This document shows, piece after piece, positions 22,342-30,263 of a stretch of 44,970 bases of DNA. The DNA lies in IMG/VR virus record IMGVR_UViG_3300028823_000150, positions 1 through 44,970 of that record. The stretch is one strand, 5' to 3'. Position 1 is the first letter of the stretch. Each line of letters begins with the position of its first letter. A program made the position numbers and the translations under genes. Source of the DNA: a virus. The notes under the pieces were generated by a model. It did no database searches. It worked only from the letters and a program-made list of their open reading frames with translations, and was not told the origin of the DNA.

Positions 22342-23148
22342 ATGAAACCTCTTCAAATCAGAAAAGGGGGCGCTGAGGAAGTCTATCGGTGCCCCCGATG
22401 CGGCCATCCAAAGCTGCATATCAACCGAAAACGAGGAGTCTGGTATTGCTTTAGGGAAGGAATAGGTGGACCACTAGCAACCCTAGAAGGGTATTCCCAT
22501 TTGGGACAAGAGACAGGATCCACCGTCGACGAACCGGGCGCAAGGGAAGCCATCGATAATTTTCCTGAGTGTACCTTAACCAGACTCCATCTCGTGGATA
22601 GTGTCCTCTCAGAGGTGATCCACGACTACCTAATCAGCCGTCACTTAACCCCTGCCCAGATTCATAAGTATGCGTATGTTCCCGATGACCCAAGGTTTCA
22701 CGGAAGGGTCGCTCTCTTGTCGCCGGTAACCAAGGCATGGACGGCCAGGGCTTTTCTCCCTGGTATCAAGCCGCCATATCTTAATCCATCGGGAAGCAAG
22801 AAGCCCTGGTTTACCCGCGAATCAGATCGGTACGTGGTAGTAGAGGGGGTGTTCGATGCCATGGCGGTTGAGCGCGGCGGATATGCAGCGGCCGCTCTTC
22901 TCGGGAGTTCGTTGTCCGGTAGTAACATTGATTGGTTCAGGGATTCATTTTGCATGTTGCTTTTGGACCGGCGAACTTCCGAGAAATTATGGTATCTTTA
23001 TGAAACCCTAAGTCCCATCGCCAGGGTACAAGCCAGGTTTTTTGAGTCGATCTTCCCTGAATACAAGGACCTGGGAGAAGTTCCCACCCACCATCTAGGG
23101 AGGTTAAAGGCATTATGGACGATCCCAAAAAGAAGGACGAAGACTTAG
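22342..23148 (+). CDS. DnaG-like primase
   Basis: A 268-residue protein. An N-terminal zinc finger (CPRC at 17-20, WYCF with Cys 36) precedes a short linker and a TOPRIM domain. The TOPRIM Glu motif is VVVEGVFDAMA (E168, D172), and the second acidic strand is LLLDRR (D209), which has only one of the usual two Asp. It would make RNA primers for the DnaB-like helicase encoded two genes later. Shorter than cellular DnaG because it lacks the helicase-binding domain. Similar short primases occur in phages. Confidence 0.75.
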   Translation: MKPLQIRKGGAEEVYRCPRCGHPKLHINRKRGVWYCFREGIGGPLATLEGYSHLGQETGSTVDEPGAREAIDNFPECTLTRLHLVDSVLSEVIHDYLISRHLTPAQIHKYAYVPDDPRFHGRVALLSPVTKAWTARAFLPGIKPPYLNPSGSKKPWFTRESDRYVVVEGVFDAMAVERGGYAAAALLGSSLSGSNIDWFRDSFCMLLLDRRTSEKLWYLYETLSPIARVQARFFESIFPEYKDLGEVPTHHLGRLKALWTIPKRRTKT

Positions 23149-23519
23149 ACGCAGCCGCCCACAAAGTCATCACCCCGGACATGGAAGCATTCATGAAGAT
23201 CTACTTGTCCATTCCATTCGGCGGTTCTCCAAAGAATGTCGACGAGGTATGGGAAGAGGCTAAGAAATTCTGCCAGTATCTGAGGGAGGCAGGATCCGCA
23301 TTCATGCTGGTTGTCGCCCCACCGGGTACAGGCAGAGACTTGCCCAAGGAGGGAAAGATATTCATGTTCACCGACATGAAGGGCGGAGGATTAGTCGACA
23401 GTTGTTACCTACTTCTCGACTCCAGTCAGTTACTCATCCCGTTCGTGAACGCTTGTTTGATCCGACTTTCTAACAGCATGAATTTTGAGAACCCAGATGG
23501 CCCGGGGTTCCACGCTTGA
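23115..23519 (+). CDS. Unknown protein between primase and helicase
   Basis: A 134-residue protein overlapping the primase end by 34 bases. Features are an acidic Lys/Asp-rich start, an FGGSPKNVDEVWEEAKKF helix and FMLVVAPPGTGRDL. The last looks P-loop-like but lacks the GK(S/T) sequence. Position suggests a helicase or primase accessory factor, possibly a loader. No family recognised. Confidence 0.5.
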   Translation: MDDPKKKDEDLDAAAHKVITPDMEAFMKIYLSIPFGGSPKNVDEVWEEAKKFCQYLREAGSAFMLVVAPPGTGRDLPKEGKIFMFTDMKGGGLVDSCYLLLDSSQLLIPFVNACLIRLSNSMNFENPDGPGFHA

Positions 23520-24730
23520 AACTATTAGAACGCCAGCTCCTGAACATACTAGCTAACTACCCATTCTACAAACAAGTTAGAGACTATGTTCGGGATGATA
23601 TTTTTGTGACCGATGAAGCACGGCTAATTTTCTCGTGCATGAAAGAAGTGTATGAGAAGTATCGCCGGACTTTCGATTGGGGTGAGATCAAGACCCTGCT
23701 CTATGAACGGGTAGACCAGGAGTCAAAGAAAGCGGAGTTCCGTAAGTTCCTTCGCCAAGTTCAAGCCTCGTCCATCGGTTCAGACCTGGCTATGGACCTA
23801 CTGGTCAAGACCAGGCAAAAGGCAATGGTTCGCCGCATCATCCAGGAAGATGTGATTCCATTTCTGGACGGCCCGGAAGCCTTGCCTCTTGACAGGATAA
23901 AGGATCGGCTGCTCAGTGTCCAAATGACTAACAGGGCCGAAGAGATATACAACTATTTGGACGTGAAATCAAGGAAGCATTACGATCAAACCCAGGCATG
24001 CCCTACCGGCCTTTCGAGGGTGGACAGTGTTATGTACGGCGGTTTATATCCGGGCGAACTTGGTGAGCTTAGCGGAGCCCCGGAAGACGGGAAGACAATG
24101 ATCGCGATAAACCTCTGTATCTCCCCACTCATTGAGGGCCTGGAGGTCTTCTACATTACGTTGGACGAAACCGACGAAGTAATAGCCAAACGCTTTGATC
24201 TCCGTATTCTTGGAAAAAAGGCAGAGGACCTGAACCTAGGGAAGGAGCGATTTCCATCATGGGTAAATGGCCTCAAGATCATAGACAAATCCGGAAGCTG
24301 TACTGTAGACCAGGTGGCTAGTGTGATCGAGCGGTATGGTGTTCCTGGAATGCTGATGATAGATGGGGGAGACCTAATGCTCTCCTCATCCCGCAAGACG
24401 GAACGACGACATCAACTCGGGGAAATCTACGCGGATTATTTAAGATTATCCCGGAAATTTAAGTTGCCAGTTTGGGTCACAACGCAAAGCACGGCGCGCT
24501 CAAAAGATAGCGAGAATAAAAAAGGGACGGACCTGTCCGAGGCGAAACTAGAAAAGTTATCTGTGGCATCGGCTGTGATCATGATCTCCAAAACTGAGGA
24601 TCCAACAATCATCAAGCTGCGGTTTGCCAAGCTTCGCCGTCCACCAGGCCCTCGATCCATTTTGATAGAAGTAGACAGAGCCAAGCAAATGATCAGAGAC
24701 ACGGGAGGGATGGAAGATGAGAGTGTATAG
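23516..24730 (+). CDS. DnaB-like replicative helicase
   Basis: A 404-residue protein. Residues 1-140 fit the DnaB N-terminal helical domain. The RecA-like core has the Walker A GAPEDGKT (187-194), Walker B GMLMIDGGD (about 280-288) and the WVTTQST motif that follows in hexameric helicases. The start is a TTG overlapping the preceding stop (TTGA); no suitable ATG exists nearby. It unwinds DNA at the fork with the adjacent primase. The C-terminus overlaps the next gene by 14 bases. Confidence 0.85.
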   Translation: MKLLERQLLNILANYPFYKQVRDYVRDDIFVTDEARLIFSCMKEVYEKYRRTFDWGEIKTLLYERVDQESKKAEFRKFLRQVQASSIGSDLAMDLLVKTRQKAMVRRIIQEDVIPFLDGPEALPLDRIKDRLLSVQMTNRAEEIYNYLDVKSRKHYDQTQACPTGLSRVDSVMYGGLYPGELGELSGAPEDGKTMIAINLCISPLIEGLEVFYITLDETDEVIAKRFDLRILGKKAEDLNLGKERFPSWVNGLKIIDKSGSCTVDQVASVIERYGVPGMLMIDGGDLMLSSSRKTERRHQLGEIYADYLRLSRKFKLPVWVTTQSTARSKDSENKKGTDLSEAKLEKLSVASAVIMISKTEDPTIIKLRFAKLRRPPGPRSILIEVDRAKQMIRDTGGMEDESV

Positions 24731-25463
24731 AAATTTAGTTGAAGCTATGAAGGAAACGGAAAGGGATCTTTTTGAAATGGGTGTCCTAGTTAAAGGCATC
24801 AAATCCCAGGGCAAAGACATAGGAAAGGCCGGGTGGACCAGGGAGATAATAGGACATACCTATTCCATACCGTTAACCTGTGCTGAACAGTGGTCCCAGA
24901 TAGAACCGGCATTGGAAGCCCTGGAAATCCGCCCCGGAAGAGGAGAAGACTTCTGCTCGTACATACTCATGGAGATAAGTGATCGACTAGGTCGGACCGG
25001 CAAACAAAATCCTGGGAATGCCTACCTTTGGAGATTAGGATACTGGAGAAACCACATGGAGCTTGATGGCAAATTCTCCTATACCTATGACGAACGGATT
25101 GCTCCGTGGCTGGATAATATCATTTCTCTCCTTCGCAGAGATCCCGGAACTCGCCAGGCTATCCTTCCCATCTGGCGTACCTCCCCCGACAATCCCAGAG
25201 TCGTGCAGGGAACACGAAGAGTGCCCTGCTCCATGTATTACCAGTTCTTCATCAGGGATCGTTTTGAAGGAACTGTTCTTGACATGCACTATGTCATGCG
25301 GTCTTGCGATCTCTACACTCATTTTCCGTTTGATGTGGTGTTTGCTTGTAAACTCGGGTTGTATGTAGGAAAACGGTTGGGCATAGCCCCGGGTCGCTTG
25401 GTCCATACCGTTGGCTCATTACATACTTACTACTCTGACCTGGAGAAAAGAGGCATATTCTAA
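24717..25463 (+). CDS. Thymidylate-synthase-family enzyme, dCMP hydroxymethylase-like
   Basis: A 248-residue protein. The nucleophile is Cys171 in RRVPCSMYYQF. The substrate motif is RSCDLYTHFPFD (195-206), where the final Asp206 falls exactly at the thymidylate-synthase Asn177 position. T4 dCMP hydroxymethylase also has Asp there and prefers dCMP. The phrase VGSLHTY (His236, Tyr238) matches T4 gp42 VGSLHVY. The protein ends about ten residues later, shorter than thymidylate synthase (about 264) and close to T4 gp42 (246). The reaction would be hydroxymethylation (or methylation) of dCMP with a folate donor. A dUMP enzyme is less likely. Coupled by overlap to helicase and to the next gene. 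Confidence 0.75.
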   Translation: MRVYRNLVEAMKETERDLFEMGVLVKGIKSQGKDIGKAGWTREIIGHTYSIPLTCAEQWSQIEPALEALEIRPGRGEDFCSYILMEISDRLGRTGKQNPGNAYLWRLGYWRNHMELDGKFSYTYDERIAPWLDNIISLLRRDPGTRQAILPIWRTSPDNPRVVQGTRRVPCSMYYQFFIRDRFEGTVLDMHYVMRSCDLYTHFPFDVVFACKLGLYVGKRLGIAPGRLVHTVGSLHTYYSDLEKRGIF

Positions 25464-25690
25464 TGAAAGATGTAATCCGGGCATGGCGGGGAAAGGAAGA
25501 TTTTATCAGAGTTGTGGATGCCGCCAGGACTTATTTAGCGCGAGCACTAGATGACGTTGACCATAACGATTTTACCACAGCTCATACCAAAGTCAAAGAA
25601 GCCAGGTCGTTATTGGGCGTGGCCCTGGTGTATATTGGGGAGGGTATACATGAAACTCACGACCTATCAGATAAAAGAACCACACCATAA
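25463..25690 (+). CDS. Small helical protein
   Basis: A 75-residue helical protein (KEDFIRVVDAARTYLARALD; HTKVKEARSLLGVALVYIG). Begins in a TAATG overlap with the thymidylate-synthase-like gene and overlaps the next gene by 41 bases. Function unknown; location suggests a role linked to nucleotide metabolism. Confidence 0.55.
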   Translation: MKDVIRAWRGKEDFIRVVDAARTYLARALDDVDHNDFTTAHTKVKEARSLLGVALVYIGEGIHETHDLSDKRTTP

Positions 25691-26276
25691 TCAGCTTGTC
25701 TACTTCTGCCGTGGTGGAAATGATAAGCAACTTAGGGAGTTAATCACCAGAGTAGACGGCGGTATAGACGAGGACCCCGGGGAATTTGGTAGTGGTATAG
25801 TTATTCCTAACCGGATGAATCCAAGGAAGGCTCCGACTTTCTGGATTTGGATAAAGCATTGGCATGGATCCATTGGGTGCTATAAGTTTATGGACCATGA
25901 AGTCACGCATCTGATCCAGTATCTAATGGACTGGTTAGAGATTCCGTGGAGTGATGATACCATGGAGCCAATAGCCGCCTTGCATGAATACTACTTTGGG
26001 ATGATACTAACCGTATTGCGTAAAGGAGGAACGCCATGTACATTTTCGCATCCACCGCCTGGGACTTTTGGAAAAGGCTCAACGAGACAATGTTCACGTC
26101 CCAGAAAGCCCGCGGCTATTGCTCAGGCTACCGCAAAACTCTCTTCTCTGTTGACGGAGAAACCGCCAAGTGGGGAACCCTTGATCTTAAGTTCGAAGAC
26201 ATTGGATACAAAGAAAGAAAACGGGACCAGCTCTATGAATTCTACTATCCCGAAGAAGGAATTGACAAACTCCTAG
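25650..26276 (+). CDS. Protein with HExxH zinc-peptidase motif
   Basis: A 208-residue protein from the ATG at 25650. HEVTH at 83-87 lies in a helix and is followed 19 residues later by Glu106 (DTMEPIAALHEYYFG), the layout of a zincin metallopeptidase or a degenerate relative common in phage early regions. The last 80 residues are encoded in DNA that also encodes the next gene in another frame (241-base overlap) and look low in structure, so the functional protein may end near residue 130. Lies between the two thymidylate-synthase-family genes. Confidence 0.55.
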   Translation: MKLTTYQIKEPHHNQLVYFCRGGNDKQLRELITRVDGGIDEDPGEFGSGIVIPNRMNPRKAPTFWIWIKHWHGSIGCYKFMDHEVTHLIQYLMDWLEIPWSDDTMEPIAALHEYYFGMILTVLRKGGTPCTFSHPPPGTFGKGSTRQCSRPRKPAAIAQATAKLSSLLTEKPPSGEPLILSSKTLDTKKENGTSSMNSTIPKKELTNS

Positions 26277-26857
26277 AGAAAATGCAAACCCAGGGCCACA
26301 AGATATGCTCCCTTGCCCTGGATATGGTGGGCCCAAAGAAAAAGGAAGAAGTGGTAGTAGCCACTAAGGGTCCATGTCTTAAGACCCTGGTATTCAATAT
26401 GGCCAGGAACCAAACCTACGGCGTCCATGTATTCTATCGAACAACGGAGTGCACCAAGAAATTTCTGGCCGACCTTATATTTCTGGATTTGGTCTTTAGA
26501 AGAATTTACCCCGGAGGCACCCACCGTGGTTTGCATGTTTCATTCCATTTCGCGTCCATCTATTGCCATGTCAAACAATGGCCGCTACTGGACATTTTGC
26601 TGGGGGATGAATGCATGCGGTGGAAATGGTTGGACGAGGATCGTGAGGAAAAAATTGCAAGTTATATGGCCGGCCTCAATGAGGGAAGGATTTCATCTTA
26701 CGGAATGGTACGCAATGGCGAACGTTGGTACCTGAAAAGAAAGGGGATACCAGAATGTACAGAACAGGACAATCCAATTTCAACGCCAAGCAAATCCGCA
26801 GAAATCAAGGGCGACTCAGAAGACTTCGCTTTCCCGGGCCGCTACGAGCGCCGCTAA
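26036..26857 (+). CDS. Second thymidylate-synthase-superfamily protein
   Basis: A 273-residue protein with weaker resemblance to the family. GPCLKTLVF carries a candidate nucleophile Cys114, comparable to GPCL of archaeal thymidylate synthases. The motif YRTTECTKKFLAD (Arg135 to Asp146) aligns with RSxD...PFN and again places Asp at the Asn177 position. SFHFASIY fits the SHxAHIY strand, with Ser174 replacing the usual His. The pattern suggests a cytosine-specific or non-catalytic paralogue of the 24717 enzyme. AAAGGAGGAACGCC precedes the ATG. Superfamily assignment is inference. Confidence 0.5.
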   Translation: MYIFASTAWDFWKRLNETMFTSQKARGYCSGYRKTLFSVDGETAKWGTLDLKFEDIGYKERKRDQLYEFYYPEEGIDKLLEKMQTQGHKICSLALDMVGPKKKEEVVVATKGPCLKTLVFNMARNQTYGVHVFYRTTECTKKFLADLIFLDLVFRRIYPGGTHRGLHVSFHFASIYCHVKQWPLLDILLGDECMRWKWLDEDREEKIASYMAGLNEGRISSYGMVRNGERWYLKRKGIPECTEQDNPISTPSKSAEIKGDSEDFAFPGRYERR

Positions 26858-27003
26858 AGCCGATGGGCTTCTGGGATTTATGGAGAGCCCTGCCCTGGCA
26901 TAAACTTCCCAAATTGATCTACGCCTGGACCAGAATGTCGTACAAAAACTGGAAAGCCAAGCGAGATCAAAAGAAGAGAGTTTACAAAAGTCTCACAAGA
27001 TGA
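26755..27003 (+). CDS. Small basic protein
   Basis: An 82-residue, very basic protein (QIRRNQGRLRRLRFPGP; KNWKAKRDQKKRVYK). It overlaps the previous gene by 103 bases, so its start is uncertain; GGGGATACCAG precedes the ATG at 26755. Its 3' end overlaps the promoter of the polymerase gene. Possibly nucleic-acid binding. Confidence 0.45.
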   Translation: MYRTGQSNFNAKQIRRNQGRLRRLRFPGPLRAPLKPMGFWDLWRALPWHKLPKLIYAWTRMSYKNWKAKRDQKKRVYKSLTR

Positions 27004-27009
27004 TATAAT
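26981..27009 (+). promoter_or_regulatory. Near-consensus promoter before the DNA polymerase
   Basis: TTTACA, exactly 17 bases, TATAAT. The predicted start, seven bases after the -10 box, is the A of the polymerase ATG at 27016. No Shine-Dalgarno site is present and an in-frame stop lies at 27001, so the transcript would be leaderless. Confidence 0.75.
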
Positions 27010-27015
27010 TACATT

Positions 27016-29574
27016 ATGGGAACGATTAAAGATCGCGTCAGGAACCCAGAATGTAAGCTTTGTGATCTCCACAAGACTGCTGAATACATCTGTCTCATTG
27101 GTACCGGCCCGTCGCAGCCGGACATCCTTGGGGTAGGGGAGGCTCCTGGACAGCGAGAAGATGATTCTGGCAGGGCCTTTGTGGGGAAGGCGGGACAGCG
27201 CCTTAACCTCATTCTTCAGCACGTTGGGCTCAGCCGGGAGCGTGATATCTTCATCTGCAATGCAGTGAAATGTCGCCCTCCCGAGAACAGAAAGCCCACC
27301 GTTCGGGAGGTTAAGGCCTGTCGCTGCTATCTTGAAAAGGAGATCGAACTTCTTAAACCAAAGATGATTGTCTGCTTTGGCCGAGTGGCTGCTGATTCTG
27401 TGGTAGGTCAGGGCTTAAGTGTTGAGGATCAACGAAGAAGAATATTCAAGTGGGGTGGGACTCCAGTAGTAGTTACCTATCACCCCTCTATCATCATGCA
27501 CCGTGGCTCCAAGTTTGGGGTGGTCATAGCGGAGGACATAGAATGGGGAATAAAGCGAATCATAGAGGGGGAACCAGAAGAGGAGGATCCGTTCTTTTAC
27601 ACGACCGACGATGTCCTTCTAAAAGACTACCTCCGGACCTCTACCTTCTGGTCGTTAGATGTCGAAACCAACAACACTTTGGAATTCATGGACCCATCCA
27701 TGAGGTTAGTATCCGCTGCTGTCTCCCCTGCGAAAAACGTAGCAATTGTGAAATTGGGGGAAGAGGCCGCGGTAAGTTTATGCCGAGAAGTTTTATCAAA
27801 TCCAAAGAACGTTGTATGCGGGCACAATATCAAAGCGGACTTAAGGTGGTTAAGGCGGCGAGGGATCAAACGATCGCAGATACAAGCGAAGATCTTGGAC
27901 ACTATGGTATTGGCAAGTCTGGACGACGAAAACTATCCCAACAGGAAACTGCAGCACCTTGCCATGATTCACTTAGGTGCAAAGCCCTGGAAGGACCAAG
28001 CCGAAGAAGTAGGACCAGCCGGCCTAAAAGAAGAAGACCTAATCAAATATAATGGTAAGGATGTTATCTGGACTAGACGCTTAGCTAAGTTCTTCCTCAA
28101 GAGAATCGACAAGCAGAACCTTTGGAAGTCATTAAATATAGATATGGAGACCATCAAGGTTCTCACAGAAATAGAACTGGATGGCATTCAACTGGACCGC
28201 TCTATATTCTATGACCTGGTCCAGGCATACGAAAAGAAGCTCAAGAAACTAAGATCCAAGTTACCGATTAAGAATCCTGAATCAACAGAACAGGTGTCTG
28301 ATTATATATTTAATGCCCTGAACTTAGTCCCCTTACCAGAAGAGAAGCCAGGAAAGAGGGGTAAATACTCCACCAGAGAAGAAGTCCTGATTAAAATGGA
28401 GGAGGAAGATAACAGTGGATTCATCAAGCGTCTGTTGCGTTACCGAATGTATGCAACAAGGAAGAAAATGTTTCTTGATGGACTCGATGGAGAAAGTGGC
28501 ATACTGCCTTTCATTGATTATCGAGGTAGGATTCACCCCACTTTCAACGTCGCAAAGGTCGCGAAAGGTGGGGGAGATAAGGACTCTGATGGGGGAACTA
28601 CAAGCGGTCGAACGTCGTGCAAAGATCCTAACCTACAACAGTGGCCAAGAGAGCAAGAAGACATCCGACGAGAGCTGAACATCAAACGAATGGTGATCTC
28701 TCGTTGGGAGGGAGGGGAAATAGGTGAAGCCGACTTTCGCCAAGGTGAGGTATTTCTTGCGGCTAATGAAAGCGGTGACAAAGCAATGCTTGGGGTCCTG
28801 GCTAAAGGTGGAGATTTCCATCAGCAGGCCGCGGCTGATACGCTTCATGATGGCGAAACTGAGAAGGTAACCAAGTTTGAAAGGAAGGCGGCTAAGGCCG
28901 TAGTCTTTGGAAAGATATATCGGGCGGGAATCAATAAGATTATGAGGGCCTTGAACCTGCCGTATGAAACGGCGGAGCATTGGTTCAATACCTTTACCCG
29001 TAGATTCAAGGGGCTAGAGGTATTCATGAAGGACCGAGAATCCATTATCCTGGAACAGAAATGGATTCGTAACTCTGCCGGTAGAATCAGGCATTTACCC
29101 GGCGCATCTAAGTTCACGGCAGAAGGTCGTGAGATGATACGATCGGGATGCAATATGCTGATCCAGGGCCTACTGGGGGATATAGCAAAATGGGGTATGG
29201 TCAGATTCTATTGGGCCCTTAAATCTGAGGGCCTAAAGACTAGGGTCCTAGGAATAATCCATGATGCTATTCTATTTGATATATATCCTGGGGAAAGGAA
29301 CAGGGCCGTATATCTAGTAGCAAGGGAACTGGAGGCCGCCCAACATGATATCTGTAAGTTAAAGATTTCTCTGACTGTGGATGTAAGTGTCGGGCCTAAT
29401 TGGCTTGACCAGAAAAAACTCAAGAGGGAGGAATATGACGGCAAGTCGACAGGCGCGAAAGAAATACAACATGCTGATGAGCCCGGCCAAACGGAAGGCA
29501 AGAAATCAGCGCAAACAGCTCAACAAATTATGGAGGGAACATGGCAGGAAAAACTGATTTGGAAGGCAGCTTAA
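27016..29574 (+). CDS. Uracil-DNA glycosylase (family 4)-DNA polymerase A fusion
   Basis: An 852-residue protein of three parts. Residues 1-185 are a family-4 uracil-DNA glycosylase: GEAPGQREDDSGRAFVG (41-57), YHPS (155-158), and iron-sulfur Cys at 13, 16, 86 and 102. Residues 208-365 are a 3'-5' exonuclease with LDVET (D215, E217), GHNIKADLRW (D275) and YNGKD (D349). Residues 500-820 are family A polymerase: motif A ADFRQGEV (D573), motif B R623-K627-F631-Y635, motif C HDA (H749, D750). The usual HDE Glu is Ala here. Similar UDG-polymerase fusions are known in SPO1-type phages. It replicates DNA and would excise uracil or recognise it. Confidence 0.9.
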   Translation: MGTIKDRVRNPECKLCDLHKTAEYICLIGTGPSQPDILGVGEAPGQREDDSGRAFVGKAGQRLNLILQHVGLSRERDIFICNAVKCRPPENRKPTVREVKACRCYLEKEIELLKPKMIVCFGRVAADSVVGQGLSVEDQRRRIFKWGGTPVVVTYHPSIIMHRGSKFGVVIAEDIEWGIKRIIEGEPEEEDPFFYTTDDVLLKDYLRTSTFWSLDVETNNTLEFMDPSMRLVSAAVSPAKNVAIVKLGEEAAVSLCREVLSNPKNVVCGHNIKADLRWLRRRGIKRSQIQAKILDTMVLASLDDENYPNRKLQHLAMIHLGAKPWKDQAEEVGPAGLKEEDLIKYNGKDVIWTRRLAKFFLKRIDKQNLWKSLNIDMETIKVLTEIELDGIQLDRSIFYDLVQAYEKKLKKLRSKLPIKNPESTEQVSDYIFNALNLVPLPEEKPGKRGKYSTREEVLIKMEEEDNSGFIKRLLRYRMYATRKKMFLDGLDGESGILPFIDYRGRIHPTFNVAKVAKGGGDKDSDGGTTSGRTSCKDPNLQQWPREQEDIRRELNIKRMVISRWEGGEIGEADFRQGEVFLAANESGDKAMLGVLAKGGDFHQQAAADTLHDGETEKVTKFERKAAKAVVFGKIYRAGINKIMRALNLPYETAEHWFNTFTRRFKGLEVFMKDRESIILEQKWIRNSAGRIRHLPGASKFTAEGREMIRSGCNMLIQGLLGDIAKWGMVRFYWALKSEGLKTRVLGIIHDAILFDIYPGERNRAVYLVARELEAAQHDICKLKISLTVDVSVGPNWLDQKKLKREEYDGKSTGAKEIQHADEPGQTEGKKSAQTAQQIMEGTWQEKLIWKAA

Positions 29575-30263
29575 AGGAACTGGAGGGGTTGGAGTCAGAG
29601 AATTACGCCACCATCCAGGAGGGGAAGAACACACTCCGCATCCTTCCGGCTTGGACCCAGAAGGGCCCGCATGCTGGGAGATTCTTCTTCAAGGCCATCC
29701 TTCATTATGGGTTCACCAGTGAGGGAAGGAACAGGGCATTCCCCTGCATGCGGATGTTTGACTCGGCAGCCGATTGCCCCGTCTGTCAGTTCATTGAGGC
29801 CCTGAAGGAAGAGGGGTCCAAAGAGCTGGACAAGATCGCCGCCCGGCTTCGTCCCCAGTCCAGGTATTACGTGAACGTTCTCAATCGAAGATCAGCTTCC
29901 CCGGCTCCTCTCATCTATGGGCTTAGAACCAGGATGATGAAGACCCTGCGGAGTTATCTGCAGGACCCGGACTACGGGGACATCACTGATCCTGAAGACG
30001 GCCGTGACATTGTCATCGAGCGAACTGGTCAGGGCCTTCAGACCCGCTATGAAATTCGCATCAAGCCCAAGACTTCGCCCATAGGAGTTGAAGGCTGGGA
30101 GTCTAAGCTCCACAAGTTATCGAAGGAAGTAGTGGAGAAGATCGATGAGAAGGGCCTGCGTTCAAGACTCCAGGAATCCTACGGCAAATTGTACTCAAAG
30201 GTAACAGGAATTACCGCTGAGCCCGCTGAGTCCGAAGACGAGGATGACGAAGATGGTGAATGA
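29541..30263 (+). CDS. gp32-like single-stranded DNA-binding protein
   Basis: A 240-residue protein. A T4 gp32-type zinc site is visible: His55, Cys69, Cys79 and Cys82 in CPVC. An OB-fold core surrounds it, with RYYVNVL and KTLRSYLQDPDYGDITD characteristic of this group. The C-terminal tail is acidic (ESEDEDDEDGE), as needed for partner recruitment. It coats ssDNA at the fork. It overlaps the polymerase end by 34 bases with GGAGGG before the ATG. Confidence 0.85.
   Translation: MAGKTDLEGSLKELEGLESENYATIQEGKNTLRILPAWTQKGPHAGRFFFKAILHYGFTSEGRNRAFPCMRMFDSAADCPVCQFIEALKEEGSKELDKIAARLRPQSRYYVNVLNRRSASPAPLIYGLRTRMMKTLRSYLQDPDYGDITDPEDGRDIVIERTGQGLQTRYEIRIKPKTSPIGVEGWESKLHKLSKEVVEKIDEKGLRSRLQESYGKLYSKVTGITAEPAESEDEDDEDGE

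Noticed and set aside
23115-23519. P-loop reading of VAPPGTGRDL in the 23115 protein
   Set aside because: There is no Lys-Ser/Thr after the Gly, so it cannot be called an ATPase.
27450-28052. 200-codon plus-strand frame inside the polymerase gene
   Set aside because: The overlapping frame has all UDG and exonuclease motifs; this one is Arg/Ser-rich without recognisable features.
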